Below, in pieces: positions 40,248 through 48,489 of a DNA stretch of 64,000 bases. Numbering within the stretch: position 1 is the first letter of the stretch; the number at the start of each line of letters is the position of its first letter. The DNA comes from Consotaella salsifontis. Lineage in GTDB: Bacteria > Pseudomonadota > Alphaproteobacteria > Rhizobiales > Rhizobiaceae. The notes beneath the pieces are model-generated. The model worked only from the letters and a program-made list of their open reading frames with translations. It did not search any database and was not told the origin of the DNA. The translations under genes were made by a program, and so were the position numbers. The stretch lies in NCBI RefSeq assembly GCF_900167365.1, contig NZ_FUXL01000007.1, positions 186,001 to 250,000 of the forward strand, read 5' to 3'.

Positions 40248-40904
40248 ATGGCTGACAGCGAAGCGAAAGCCGGCCGCAATCTCAGGTCCGCGGCAGCCCT
40301 TGCGCTGGTCGCCGGCCTCCTGGTCGGCGCCGGCGCGGTGTACGTGACGCTATCTGGTGCCGACAATCAAGCCGGCGCGTGCCCGCTGGATGCGGATTTG
40401 CGCGATCGCCTGGCCGCTGCGGCCAGCGGCGAGGTCGCCGCCGTGCAACCGATCGCCGAGCCCTTCGATGCCTCGTCCCTTTCCTTCACCGATGCGGACG
40501 GCAAGGACGTGACACTCGCGAGCTTCACTGGAAAGGCTCTCCTCCTCAACATCTGGGCCACCTGGTGCGTGCCGTGCCGTGAGGAAATGCCGGCGCTGGA
40601 TGCATTGGAGGCGGCCAAGGGCGGTCCGGCCTTCGCCGTGGTTCCCGTCAATGTCGATCTCGGCAAGCTGGACAAGCCCCGCGCATTCTACGAGGAGACG
40701 GCGCTGAAGTCCCTGCCACTCTACCATGACGCCACCATGGGCATCTTCAACCAGCTGAAGACGCGCGGCCTCGCGCTCGGCCTGCCCATCTCGCTCCTCG
40801 TCGACGACAAGGGCTGCGCCCGGGCGGCGATCAACGGTCCGGCGGAATGGGCGAGCCCCGACGCCATCGCGCTCGTCGATGCCCTGACCGGCAGCAAGAC
40901 CTGA
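40248..40904 (+). CDS. tlpA: Thiol:disulfide interchange protein TlpA
   Basis: A 218-aa membrane-anchored periplasmic thioredoxin. The N-terminal helix is about 14-36; the TlpA/ResA-type thioredoxin domain begins near 70, with the active site WCVPC (Cys107, Cys110) and a cis-Pro in [10 protein letters not shown]. The family reduces cytochrome oxidase assembly factors or apocytochrome c. Divergent pairing with argH is typical of rhizobia. An additional Cys at about 45 and one near the C-terminus are present. Confidence 0.92.
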   Translation: MADSEAKAGRNLRSAAALALVAGLLVGAGAVYVTLSGADNQAGACPLDADLRDRLAAAASGEVAAVQPIAEPFDASSLSFTDADGKDVTLASFTGKALLLNIWATWCVPCREEMPALDALEAAKGGPAFAVVPVNVDLGKLDKPRAFYEETALKSLPLYHDATMGIFNQLKTRGLALGLPISLLVDDKGCARAAINGPAEWASPDAIALVDALTGSKT

Positions 40905-41001
40905 CCAGACCCTGTCCAGGGCGAATGACGCACATAAACCAGCCTGGAATGGCGACCAATCATCCGGCGGGTTGAGCCGTTTTTAACCCTTTGTCGCGAC
41001 A

Positions 41002-43221
41002 ATGGAAATCGGCAATTTCCTTGGCTTCGCGATGTTTTCTGTTCAGCGCCATTCGCTCTCCTACCACCTGACGGCCGCCGTGCTGACGTCGGCCATCCTC
41101 GCGGCGGTGATCTTCGCCGGTTACATGATGTGGGTGACGAGCCATGTCGATGATCTCGCCGAACAGCGCGAGGCGACCCTTCTCCAGCGCGCCTTAAACG
41201 ATCAGTTCGGCAAGATCGCCAAGGAGCAACAGAGCGCCACGCAATGGGATGACGCCGTCACCTTTTCGAAGGCCGGCGATCGGCAGTGGCTCGCCGACAA
41301 TCTCGGGGAATGGATGCATTCCTTCTACGGGCACGATCAGGCGTTCGTGCTCGATGCATCCGATGCCCCTGTCTACGCCATGGTGGATGGACGAACCGTC
41401 GATCCCCGCTCGGCGCCGTTGGAGATGAAGCTGTTCTCGCCTCTTGTCGCCGATCTGCGTGAGCAAATCGCGAAGAGAGGAGCGGAGGGCGATCTCGGCG
41501 CCGCCGACCTGTTGTTTCTCGACGGCAGGCCGGCGATCGTCAGCGTGAAGCCCATCGTACCCGATTCGGACAGGCTCACCCAGGACGCGGGCAGCGAATA
41601 TCTTCACATCGCGGTCCGTCGCATCGACAACGCCCTGCTGGCGCGGGTCGGCTCGCGCTACCTCATCGACGGGGTGCATTATCTCGCGCCATTGGATGGA
41701 CCAACTGCGGCGCCGACCCTGCCCCTGACGAACCGTGCAGGCAAGGTACTGGGAACCCTCACCTGGACGGCAAACGATCCGGGCGGCCACATCATGAGGG
41801 AAACCCTTCCGGCGGCTGGTATCCTCGCGGTCATCATGGCGGCGATACTGGCCGCCCTCCTCACCAAGCTCCGACGGATGGCGGCGCAGCTGACGGCGAG
41901 CAAAACCCAGGCGACCTATTTCGCGCTGCACGATCCGTTGACGACGCTGCCCAACCGGATGCTGTTCAACGACAGGATGGGGCGTGCCTTCGCTCGCCAT
42001 AGGCGAACGGGCGAGTCGTTCGCCCTGCTCTCCATCGACCTCGACGGTTTCAAGGCGATCAACGACACGCTTGGCCATCCTTCGGGCGACGAGTTGATCC
42101 GACAGGTCGGGCAACGGCTGATGGGGCTGATGCGCGAATGTGATACCGTCGCTCGCCTCGGCGGTGACGAATTCGCGGTCATCCAAAGCGATTGTGGCAA
42201 TTCACGCGCCGCCGAAGTCCTCGCCGGGCGTATCCTCGCCGAGATGGGCAGGCCATTCGAGCTATTCGGCGAACATGCGACGATCGCGGCGAGCATCGGT
42301 GTGGCGCTGATGCCCGACAATGCGCAGGACACGAGCGAGCTGATCCGCAAGGCGGACATCGCGCTTTACGAGGCGAAGGGAAAGGGAAAAGACCGCTTCT
42401 GCTTCTTCCAGGAGGGGCTCAACGAGGTCGTGAGTTACAAGAGGGCGATCGAGCGCGATCTTAAGATTGCCCTTGAAACGGGCACAGGCCTCTGGCTCGC
42501 CCTGCAACCGCTCTTCGCCGAGAACGGCAAAACCATCGTCGGCGCCGAGGCGCTGATCCGGTGGAACCACCCCGAGCACGGACTGCTGTCGCCGGCGATC
42601 TTCATTCCCGTCGCAGAGGAGCGAGGCCTGATCGCCGAGCTCGGCACCTTCGTGCTGCGCGAGGCCTGCCGGATCGTCAAGGAGCTGGACATCGCCTGGC
42701 TCGCCGTCAATTTCTCCGCTCTTCAGTTTCGAGACCGGGCGCTCGCCAGCAAGGTTCTGGCCTGCCTCGCCGAATTCGGCGTCACTCCGTCGCGCATCCA
42801 GATCGAGATCACCGAAACGGCGCTGATCGGAGATTTCGAGGCCATGTCCAGCACCCTCGCGGAGCTGAGAGAGGCGGGAATTCGCATCGCACTCGATGAT
42901 TTCGGCACCGGCTATTCCTCGCTCGGCTATCTTCACCGCTGCCATTTCGACAAGATCAAGATCGACCGTTCCTTCATCAGCCAGCTCAACGGCAGCGGAA
43001 GCACGGACGCCGTGGTGAAGGCCGTCATGGAGCTGGCCAATGCCTTCAGCATGAAGGTGACGGCCGAAGGCGTCGAGACACCCTCCCAGTGGCGTGAACT
43101 CGCGGCCATGGGATGCCGGGAGCTTCAGGGCTTCCTTTTCTCCAAGCCCGTCACTCAGGATGAGTTCAAGGCCCTTCTCCGCAAGGGGGACAACCCGGAC
43201 GACAAGAGCGGGGTCGAATAA
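41002..43221 (+). CDS. CHASE4-GGDEF-EAL protein (c-di-GMP turnover)
   Basis: A 739-aa inner-membrane sensor. One helix near 25-47 and another near 272-292 flank a periplasmic CHASE4 domain (about 50-260). A GGDEF domain (about 305-465) has an intact GGDEF at 387-391. An EAL domain (about 475-730) has EAL at 516-518 and keeps VNFS, EITET, LDDFGTGYSSL, IKIDRSF and AEGVET. Both halves could be active, so the net direction of c-di-GMP change cannot be predicted. It stands alone. Confidence 0.93.
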   Translation: MEIGNFLGFAMFSVQRHSLSYHLTAAVLTSAILAAVIFAGYMMWVTSHVDDLAEQREATLLQRALNDQFGKIAKEQQSATQWDDAVTFSKAGDRQWLADNLGEWMHSFYGHDQAFVLDASDAPVYAMVDGRTVDPRSAPLEMKLFSPLVADLREQIAKRGAEGDLGAADLLFLDGRPAIVSVKPIVPDSDRLTQDAGSEYLHIAVRRIDNALLARVGSRYLIDGVHYLAPLDGPTAAPTLPLTNRAGKVLGTLTWTANDPGGHIMRETLPAAGILAVIMAAILAALLTKLRRMAAQLTASKTQATYFALHDPLTTLPNRMLFNDRMGRAFARHRRTGESFALLSIDLDGFKAINDTLGHPSGDELIRQVGQRLMGLMRECDTVARLGGDEFAVIQSDCGNSRAAEVLAGRILAEMGRPFELFGEHATIAASIGVALMPDNAQDTSELIRKADIALYEAKGKGKDRFCFFQEGLNEVVSYKRAIERDLKIALETGTGLWLALQPLFAENGKTIVGAEALIRWNHPEHGLLSPAIFIPVAEERGLIAELGTFVLREACRIVKELDIAWLAVNFSALQFRDRALASKVLACLAEFGVTPSRIQIEITETALIGDFEAMSSTLAELREAGIRIALDDFGTGYSSLGYLHRCHFDKIKIDRSFISQLNGSGSTDAVVKAVMELANAFSMKVTAEGVETPSQWRELAAMGCRELQGFLFSKPVTQDEFKALLRKGDNPDDKSGVE

Positions 43222-43237
43222 CTGCCGCCCCAGTAAT

Positions 43238-43249
43238 TATAACGTTATA
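43238..43249. repeat. 12-bp perfect palindrome upstream of alkaline phosphatase
   Basis: TATAACGTTATA lies between the GGDEF-EAL stop and the PhoB-like box, in an AT-rich patch. It may be an operator. It does not match the Zur consensus, whose half-sites point the other way. Confidence 0.4.
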
Positions 43250-43273
43250 TCAGCACATTGCATCACGACAGAA

Positions 43274-43291
43274 GCGTCACACCACTGTCAC
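43274..43291 (+). promoter_or_regulatory. PhoB-box-like direct repeat
   Basis: GCGTCAC, four bases, then CTGTCAC: the pho-box layout of two 7-mers spaced by 4. The second 7-mer matches the consensus fully, the first at 4 of 7. It ends 62 bases before the alkaline phosphatase ATG, with TATGCC 10 bases further, where a -10 element would be expected. Phosphate-starvation control is inferred. Confidence 0.6.
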
Positions 43292-43353
43292 GCGCAACTC
43301 GTATGCCCCCCTGGCAAACGGTTTCCCTCCCGCCCAGTCCAGGAGCACACGCC

Positions 43354-45111
43354 ATGCGCGCCCTCGTCGCGGCCCTTACGCTATCGACCTGCCTTATCTC
43401 CGCTGCCGGAGCGACGGCCATCTATCCGCTGGATCGCGCCACGATCCTCGCCTCCTCGCCCTTCGACTTCAAGGTCGAGTTCGACGGCGTCGTCAAAGCT
43501 GACGACGTCACCCTGACGATCAACGGCCAGCCTGCCAAGGACGTTCTCGGCAAGGACGTCTCCTTCGTCGAGAAGGAAGACGGCGTCGACGCCTCGGCCG
43601 TGCTCCTGCGCGGCGTGACCATCGCCACGCCCGGCACCTACACCGTCGAGGCCAAGGCCGGCGACGAGACCAAGACCGTCAAGTGGGAAGTCTACGGCAC
43701 GCCGGCGACGCCCAAGGCCAAGAACGTCATCTTCTTCCTCGGCGACGGCCTGTCGGTGGCCAACCGCACGGCGGCCCGCATCATGTCCAAGGGCATGACC
43801 GAGGGCAAGGCGAACGGCCGTCTGAACATGGACGACCTCGACCACATGGCCTTCATCGGCACGTCGTCGACCCACTCCATCGCCACCGACTCGGCCAACA
43901 CCATGTCGGCCTACATGACCGGCCATAAGTCGCGGGTGAACGCCCTCGGCGTCTATGCCGACCGCACCGCCGACAGCAAGGACGATCCCAAGGTCGAGAC
44001 AATCGCCGAGGCGCTGCGCCGCACCGGCAAGAAGGCCGTCGGCGTCGTCTCCACCGCCGAGATCGAGGACGCAACTCCGGCCGCAGTCGTCGCCCACACC
44101 CGCAAGCGCGCGGACAAGGCCGACATCGTCGGCATGTTCTATGACGTCAAGCCCGAGGTGATCCTGGGCGGCGGCTCGGCCTACTTCCTCGGCAAGGACG
44201 TTCCAGGTTCCAAGCGCAAGGACGACAAGGACTACATCCAGATGTTCAAGGACGCGGGCTACACCCTCGCGACCACCAAGCAGGAGCTCGATACCGCCAG
44301 CGGTTCGAACACCGGCAAGATCCTCGGCCTCTTCCACACCGGCAACATGGACGTCACGCTCGATCGCATGTTCCTCAAGAAGGGCACGGTCGACAAGTTC
44401 CCCGATCAGCCGGGCCTCGTCGACATGACTGAGGTCGCGCTCGACCAGCTCTCCAAGAACGAAGACGGCTTCTTCCTGATGGTCGAGGGCGCTTCGATCG
44501 ACAAGATGGCGCACCCGATGGACTGGGAGCGCGCCGAGGTCGACACGATCGAGTTCGACAAGGCGGTCGGCGTTGGCATGGAGTTCGCCAAGACCCATCC
44601 AGACACGCTCGTCGTCGTCACCGGCGACCACACCCATGGCGTCTCGCTCATCGGCACCATCGACGACGACAAGCCGGGCAACGAGATGCGCGAGAAGGTC
44701 GGCACCTATGACGACGCCGGCTTCCCGAACTATGTCGACGCCAATGGCGACGGCTACCCGGACAGCGTCGATGTCTCGCGTCGCCTGGCGATGTTCGCCA
44801 ACAACTACCCGGATTATTACGAGACCTTCCGCCCCAAGATGGACGGTCCGTTCGAGCCGGCCGTAAAGGACGCGAACGGCAACTACGTCGCCAACGAGCA
44901 GTACAAGAACGTTCCGGGCGCAGTGCTGCGCGTCGGCAACCTGCCGAAGAACGCCGACACGGCGGTCCATGCGGTGGACGACGTCGTCCTCCAGGCCACC
45001 GGCCCCGGCGCGGAAGAGTTCAAGGGCTACATGGAGCAGAGCGACGTCTACAAGGTGCTCGCCGACGCCATGGCTCTCGCCCCGACGGAAAAGCAGGCCA
45101 GCGCGAAGTAA
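43354..45111 (+). CDS. Secreted alkaline phosphatase with N-terminal beta domain
   Basis: A 585-aa metal-dependent phosphatase. A Sec signal peptide (about 1-20) is followed by a roughly 90-residue beta-rich, Ig-like domain (about 24-117), then the alkaline phosphatase core. The core shows Asp131 (FFLGDG), nucleophile Ser180 (TDSANT), the ligand set in VEGASIDKMAHPMDW, TGDHTHG, and a late His in TAVHAVDD. A DxNxDGxxD calcium-loop motif lies at 462-470. It probably frees phosphate in the periplasm or outside the cell under phosphate starvation. ATG 43354 has AGGAG 8 bases upstream. The codon choice is strongly biased to C/G-ending codons. Confidence 0.92.
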   Translation: MRALVAALTLSTCLISAAGATAIYPLDRATILASSPFDFKVEFDGVVKADDVTLTINGQPAKDVLGKDVSFVEKEDGVDASAVLLRGVTIATPGTYTVEAKAGDETKTVKWEVYGTPATPKAKNVIFFLGDGLSVANRTAARIMSKGMTEGKANGRLNMDDLDHMAFIGTSSTHSIATDSANTMSAYMTGHKSRVNALGVYADRTADSKDDPKVETIAEALRRTGKKAVGVVSTAEIEDATPAAVVAHTRKRADKADIVGMFYDVKPEVILGGGSAYFLGKDVPGSKRKDDKDYIQMFKDAGYTLATTKQELDTASGSNTGKILGLFHTGNMDVTLDRMFLKKGTVDKFPDQPGLVDMTEVALDQLSKNEDGFFLMVEGASIDKMAHPMDWERAEVDTIEFDKAVGVGMEFAKTHPDTLVVVTGDHTHGVSLIGTIDDDKPGNEMREKVGTYDDAGFPNYVDANGDGYPDSVDVSRRLAMFANNYPDYYETFRPKMDGPFEPAVKDANGNYVANEQYKNVPGAVLRVGNLPKNADTAVHAVDDVVLQATGPGAEEFKGYMEQSDVYKVLADAMALAPTEKQASAK

Positions 45112-45136
45112 TGCGACCGGCCTGAAGACCAATGAC

Positions 45137-45163
45137 GGCTCCGGGCGCATGACGCTCGGAGCC
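45137..45163 (+). terminator. Hairpin after alkaline phosphatase gene
   Basis: Arms GGCTCCG (45137-45143) and CGGAGCC (45157-45163), with inner GCG/CGC pairing, 25 bases past the stop. Only a weak T-rich stretch follows, so termination may be partial and allow read-through to the next genes. Confidence 0.5.
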
Positions 45164-45186
45164 GAAACGCTTTCATGGGGAATGCT

Positions 45187-45648
45187 ATGACCGGTTTCCT
45201 CTCGCGCCGCCATTTTCTCGTGGGAGCGGCGACCGCGGCGATCCTGACGCAAGCCCGCGTGAGACAGGCGTCCGCCTCACCCTCGCCCCTCACCTTCGAC
45301 GAGCTCTACGGCAGTTTCAGCGCCCTCGGCCTCACCTTCTCCGACAAGGTGAAGGCGCTCGCCGATCAGCCTGTGGCGATGCAGGGCTTCATGGCACCGC
45401 CGCTCAAGGCGGAATCGAACTTTTTCGTCCTCACCGAAATCCCGATGGCGCTCTGCCCCTTCTGCTCGACCGATGCCGATTGGCCGGACAACATCGTCGT
45501 CGTCTATCTCGAGAAGACGCAGACCTTCGAGCAGGCGAACGCCCTGATCGAGGTGAGGGGCCGCCTGGAAGTCGGCTCTTGGACCGATCCCGAAACGGGG
45601 TTTCTCAGCCGCCTTCGCATCGTCGACGCCACCTTTGGCAGGGCTTGA
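45187..45648 (+). CDS. Tat-exported CxxC protein associated with ABC transporter
   Basis: A 153-aa protein with a twin-arginine signal (SRRHFLVGAATAAIL) and a mature domain of about 120 residues with CPFC at 90-93, followed by STDADWPDNIVVVYL. The layout (V-QGFM-PL, then a Cys motif, then a short beta barrel) recalls the small exported proteins encoded with MacB-like ABC systems, such as the Zur-regulated PA4063-PA4066 cluster; this link is inference. The CxxC could bind metal or be redox active. ATG 45187 follows GGGGAA; ATG 45175 is an alternative. It ends 3 bases before the ATPase gene. Confidence 0.75.
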   Translation: MTGFLSRRHFLVGAATAAILTQARVRQASASPSPLTFDELYGSFSALGLTFSDKVKALADQPVAMQGFMAPPLKAESNFFVLTEIPMALCPFCSTDADWPDNIVVVYLEKTQTFEQANALIEVRGRLEVGSWTDPETGFLSRLRIVDATFGRA

Positions 45649-45651
45649 GCG

Positions 45652-46359
45652 ATGATCGACTTGGCGATCCGCGACCTCGTCGTCGCCTTCAAGGGGCTCG
45701 AACGCCCTGCCCTTTCCATTCCCGAACTTGCCATCACGCCGGGAGAGCGGATTGCCGTCACCGGCCCGTCGGGATGCGGCAAAACCACCTTCGTCAACAT
45801 GGTGACGGGCCTCTCGAAGCCGCCGCGCGGCGCCGTGTCCTGGGACAGCATCGATCTCGCCTCGCTTTCCGAGCCGGGACGTGACCGCTGGCGGGCGCAA
45901 ACCATCGGCCTGGTCATGCAGAATTTTCACCTCTTCCCCGGCCTTTCGGCGATCGACAATGTGCTCCTTCCGCAGCGGCTGACGGCGCTGAAACTCGCCC
46001 ACGGCCACCGCGAGGAGGCGGCACGCCTTCTGTCTCGCGTGGGCATCGAGCGGCTGGATCAGCCGATCGAGACGCTGTCACGCGGCCAGATGCAGCGCGT
46101 CGCAGTCGCGCGCGCCCTGGCGCGGCGTCCCGCCGTGATCGTTGCCGACGAGCCGACGGCCAGCCTCGACGCCGACGCGGGCGCGGCCGTCGCCGATCTG
46201 CTTTTGGAACTGGCCGAGGAGACGGGCGTGACTCTCATCGTCGCCAGCCATGAGCGGCGCCTGATCGACAGAATGAAGCGCGTGATCCGGCTCGAAAACG
46301 GCCTCGTCGTTCGTGACGGCACCAGTTCCACCGCCCGACCGCAGTTCGAGGACGCCTGA
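45652..46359 (+). CDS. ABC transporter ATP-binding protein (LolD/MacB class)
   Basis: A 235-aa ATPase with Walker A GPSGCGKTT, Q-loop VMQNFHLF, signature LSRGQMQR (Gly in third place replaced by Arg, as in several LolD-like proteins), Walker B VIVADEPTASLD and switch His in VASHERR. It is sandwiched between the exported CxxC protein and the FtsX-like permease with 1-3 base gaps, so the three work together. Confidence 0.92.
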   Translation: MIDLAIRDLVVAFKGLERPALSIPELAITPGERIAVTGPSGCGKTTFVNMVTGLSKPPRGAVSWDSIDLASLSEPGRDRWRAQTIGLVMQNFHLFPGLSAIDNVLLPQRLTALKLAHGHREEAARLLSRVGIERLDQPIETLSRGQMQRVAVARALARRPAVIVADEPTASLDADAGAAVADLLLELAEETGVTLIVASHERRLIDRMKRVIRLENGLVVRDGTSSTARPQFEDA

Positions 46360-46360
46360 A

Positions 46361-47608
46361 ATGTTCCGCTTCATTGCCGCCGATCTGAAGCGCAATCTTG
46401 CCGGCGCGGCCATTGTCGCCCTGATCATCGCCCTCGCCACCGCGCTCGGCGTGGCCGTGACGCTTCAGGAGCGGGCGCTGCGCCTTGGAAGTGCCAGGGC
46501 CGCCAGCGCCTTCGACCTCGTCATCGGCGCGCCCGGCAGCGAGACGCAACTTGTACTCTCCTCCGTCTTTCTTCAGGCGGCGCCGCTGCCGCTGGTCCCC
46601 GGCACCGTCCTTTCCGGCCTCGCGCGCGATCCCCGCGTCGCCTGGGCCGCGCCGATCGGATTCGGCGATTTCGCCGGCGACAGCCCCATCGTCGGCACGA
46701 CCGCCGAACTCGTCGCCGGCATGGGCGGCGTTTCGGAAGGCCAGGTCTTCTCCAAGCTGGGGGAAGCACTGGTCGGCGCTCTCGCCGACCATAAGATCGG
46801 CGATGCCATCACCCCGCTCCACGGCCGCCTCGGCGAAGGCGGCCATGCTCACGCCGAGGCCCGCTATACCGTCGTCGGAAGGCTGAAGCCGACGGGCACG
46901 CCGTGGGACCATGCCGTTCTCGTTCCCATCGAGGCGGTGTGGGCGATCCACGAGCATCACGACGAGGACGAGGAAGAGCACGAGGGCGCGGAGCACCATG
47001 AAGAGGAGGAGCATGAGCACCATCTCGACTTCTCGCGCCCCATCGACCCCGCCGCTCTCAGCGCTCCCGAAGCACCGGGCCTGCCGGCGATCCTGGTCAA
47101 GCCAAAGACCTTCGCCGATGCCTATAAGTTGCGGATGGAGTACCGCACCGACCGCACCCTGGCCGTCTTCCCCGGCGAGGTGCTGACGCGGCTCTATGGC
47201 ACCCTTGGCGACGCGCGCCGGGTGCTGACGGCGGTGGCCGCCGGCGCGCAAGGCCTCGTCGCCGCGTCCATCCTTCTCGTCGTCGTCGTCCACATCCTCC
47301 AGCGCCGCCGCCAGATCGGCGCTCTGCGCGCCTTTGGGGCGCCGCGCGGCGTCGTCTTCTCCATCGTCTTTCTGGAGACCTTCGCCGTCATCGGCGTCGG
47401 CGTCCTCGCCGGCTTTGGGCTCGGCTGGCTCGCCGCCCGCTCCATCTCCTCGATCCTCACCGAGGAGAGCGGCATTGCGATGCCGGTGGTCTTCACCGCC
47501 GAGGACTGGCTCGCGGCCCTGGCGCTGCTCGCGGCGACCGTCGTCATCGCCGCCATTCCCTCCGCCCTCGCCTATCGCCAGTCCCCGGCGGAGGCGCTGC
47601 GAGGGTGA
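46361..47608 (+). CDS. FtsX/MacB-type ABC permease with His/acid-rich periplasmic loop
   Basis: A 415-aa permease: one N-terminal helix (about 12-35), a large periplasmic domain (about 40-285) and three C-terminal helices (about 295-320, 340-370 and 390-408), the MacB topology. Inside the periplasmic domain, residues 197-221 contain 9 His and 14 Asp/Glu in 25 positions, a classic divalent-metal-binding tract. The start at 46361 is one base after the ATPase stop. Zinc is the most likely ligand by analogy with the PA4063-4066 transporter, but the sequence does not decide the metal or the direction of transport. Confidence 0.88.
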   Translation: MFRFIAADLKRNLAGAAIVALIIALATALGVAVTLQERALRLGSARAASAFDLVIGAPGSETQLVLSSVFLQAAPLPLVPGTVLSGLARDPRVAWAAPIGFGDFAGDSPIVGTTAELVAGMGGVSEGQVFSKLGEALVGALADHKIGDAITPLHGRLGEGGHAHAEARYTVVGRLKPTGTPWDHAVLVPIEAVWAIHEHHDEDEEEHEGAEHHEEEEHEHHLDFSRPIDPAALSAPEAPGLPAILVKPKTFADAYKLRMEYRTDRTLAVFPGEVLTRLYGTLGDARRVLTAVAAGAQGLVAASILLVVVVHILQRRRQIGALRAFGAPRGVVFSIVFLETFAVIGVGVLAGFGLGWLAARSISSILTEESGIAMPVVFTAEDWLAALALLAATVVIAAIPSALAYRQSPAEALRG

Positions 47609-47818
47609 GAGGGCGGCCGCGGTCGCGCCCCCCTCTCGGCGCGGGTATCACCTCTCGCGAAACCGGGTTTGACCGGGGGTCCCCGACCTCTTAGAATACG
47701 GCCATCAGCAGAAGGAGATTGATGCACAGAGGCGATGATTTTCACCGCGTGTAGCGGCATCACCTGGCACTTGGAAAAGTTGCCGGACCTCTTTGCATAT
47801 CCATTCTGCGGAGTTCTC

Positions 47819-48271
47819 ATGAAGAACCATGATTTTCTGATCCGGCCCTACGATGGGCGGACAGACACCCGACAATTGTCACGCATCTGGCTCGACGCCT
47901 CGCTCCTCGCCCATTCCTTCATCGGCGAACAACGCCTGAAGGAGCAACGGGCTCTGATCGAGGATCAATATCTGCCCAACGCCGAGACATGGGTGGCGAG
48001 CATCGGCGAAAAGCCCGCCGGGTTCATCAGCCTCATCGGCACGTTCATCGGGGGGCTCTTCGTCTCTCCACGTTGGCAAAGGTTCGGGATCGGGCGCAGA
48101 CTCATCGCCCATGCGCTGAACCTGAAAGGCGAGCTCTCGCTCGAGGTCTATACGCAGAACCAGCAAGCGATGCGCTTCTATACTGGGATGGGCTTTCAGG
48201 AGCTTTCGCGCCGCGAGGTCGATGATGAAGGCTCCCCCTTCGAGAACGCCCGCCTGCGCCTGATCGGCTGA
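47819..48271 (+). CDS. GNAT-family N-acetyltransferase
   Basis: A 150-aa acetyltransferase of the YjaB/PhnO-like type. Segments are LSRIWLDASLLAHSFI, the acetyl-CoA-binding pyrophosphate loop SPRWQRFGIGRRLIAHAL and the C-terminal VYTQNQQAMRFYTGMGFQE. Substrate is unknown. The ATG at 47819 follows GGAG. The upstream 210 bases (47609-47818) hold only a weak hairpin after the permease gene. Confidence 0.9.
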   Translation: MKNHDFLIRPYDGRTDTRQLSRIWLDASLLAHSFIGEQRLKEQRALIEDQYLPNAETWVASIGEKPAGFISLIGTFIGGLFVSPRWQRFGIGRRLIAHALNLKGELSLEVYTQNQQAMRFYTGMGFQELSRREVDDEGSPFENARLRLIG

Positions 48272-48280
48272 CGGCCTGCC

Positions 48281-48313
48281 GGGAGGCGGCGGGGGAGCGC
48301 CCCGCCGCCTCCC
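48281..48313 (+). terminator. Perfect 14-bp GC hairpin after the GNAT gene
   Basis: Arms 48281-48294 and 48300-48313 pair perfectly around a 5-base loop, beginning 9 bases after the stop. There is no T-run, so it could be a bidirectional block or an mRNA end structure. Confidence 0.6.
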
Positions 48314-48366
48314 GTGGGTCGCCCGTCAAAGTGAACGGGCCGGGAGCGTGCTGATCAACCAGAGTA

Positions 48367-48394
48367 TTGAACATCAAGGTTGAAATGGTATAAC
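48367..48394 (+). promoter_or_regulatory. Sigma70-like promoter for the methyltransferase
   Basis: TTGAAC (48367-48372), a 16-base spacer and TATAAC (48389-48394) place transcription start near 48401, about 90 bases before the methyltransferase ATG. Confidence 0.6.
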
Positions 48395-48401
48395 ATTCAT
48401 T

Positions 48402-48463
48402 GCGGAAACACCCGCGTCGCGCTCTTTAAAAGGCCGCGCGGGTTTTCCGGAAGGCCCGCGCGG
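48402..48463 (+). promoter_or_regulatory. Structured 5' leader with two mutually exclusive stems
   Basis: Segment 48437-48449 can pair with 48403-48416 (12 bp with a small internal loop). Alternatively 48434-48442 pairs with 48455-48463 (9 bp, extendable inward to a CCGG loop). Both cannot form at once because they share 48437-48442. This is the layout of a switching leader; what it senses is unknown. Confidence 0.5.
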
Positions 48464-48489
48464 ACCATCAATTCTCTGGATGCACGACC

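Noticed and set aside
43235-43252. A Zur box upstream of alkaline phosphatase
   Set aside because: The palindrome has TATAAC-GTTATA order, the reverse of the GTTATA-N-TATAAC arrangement of known Zur sites.
43381-45252. A 623-codon open frame antisense to alkaline phosphatase
   Set aside because: The plus strand has the full catalytic set, signal peptide and ribosome site; the antisense product is a repetitive composition with no family.
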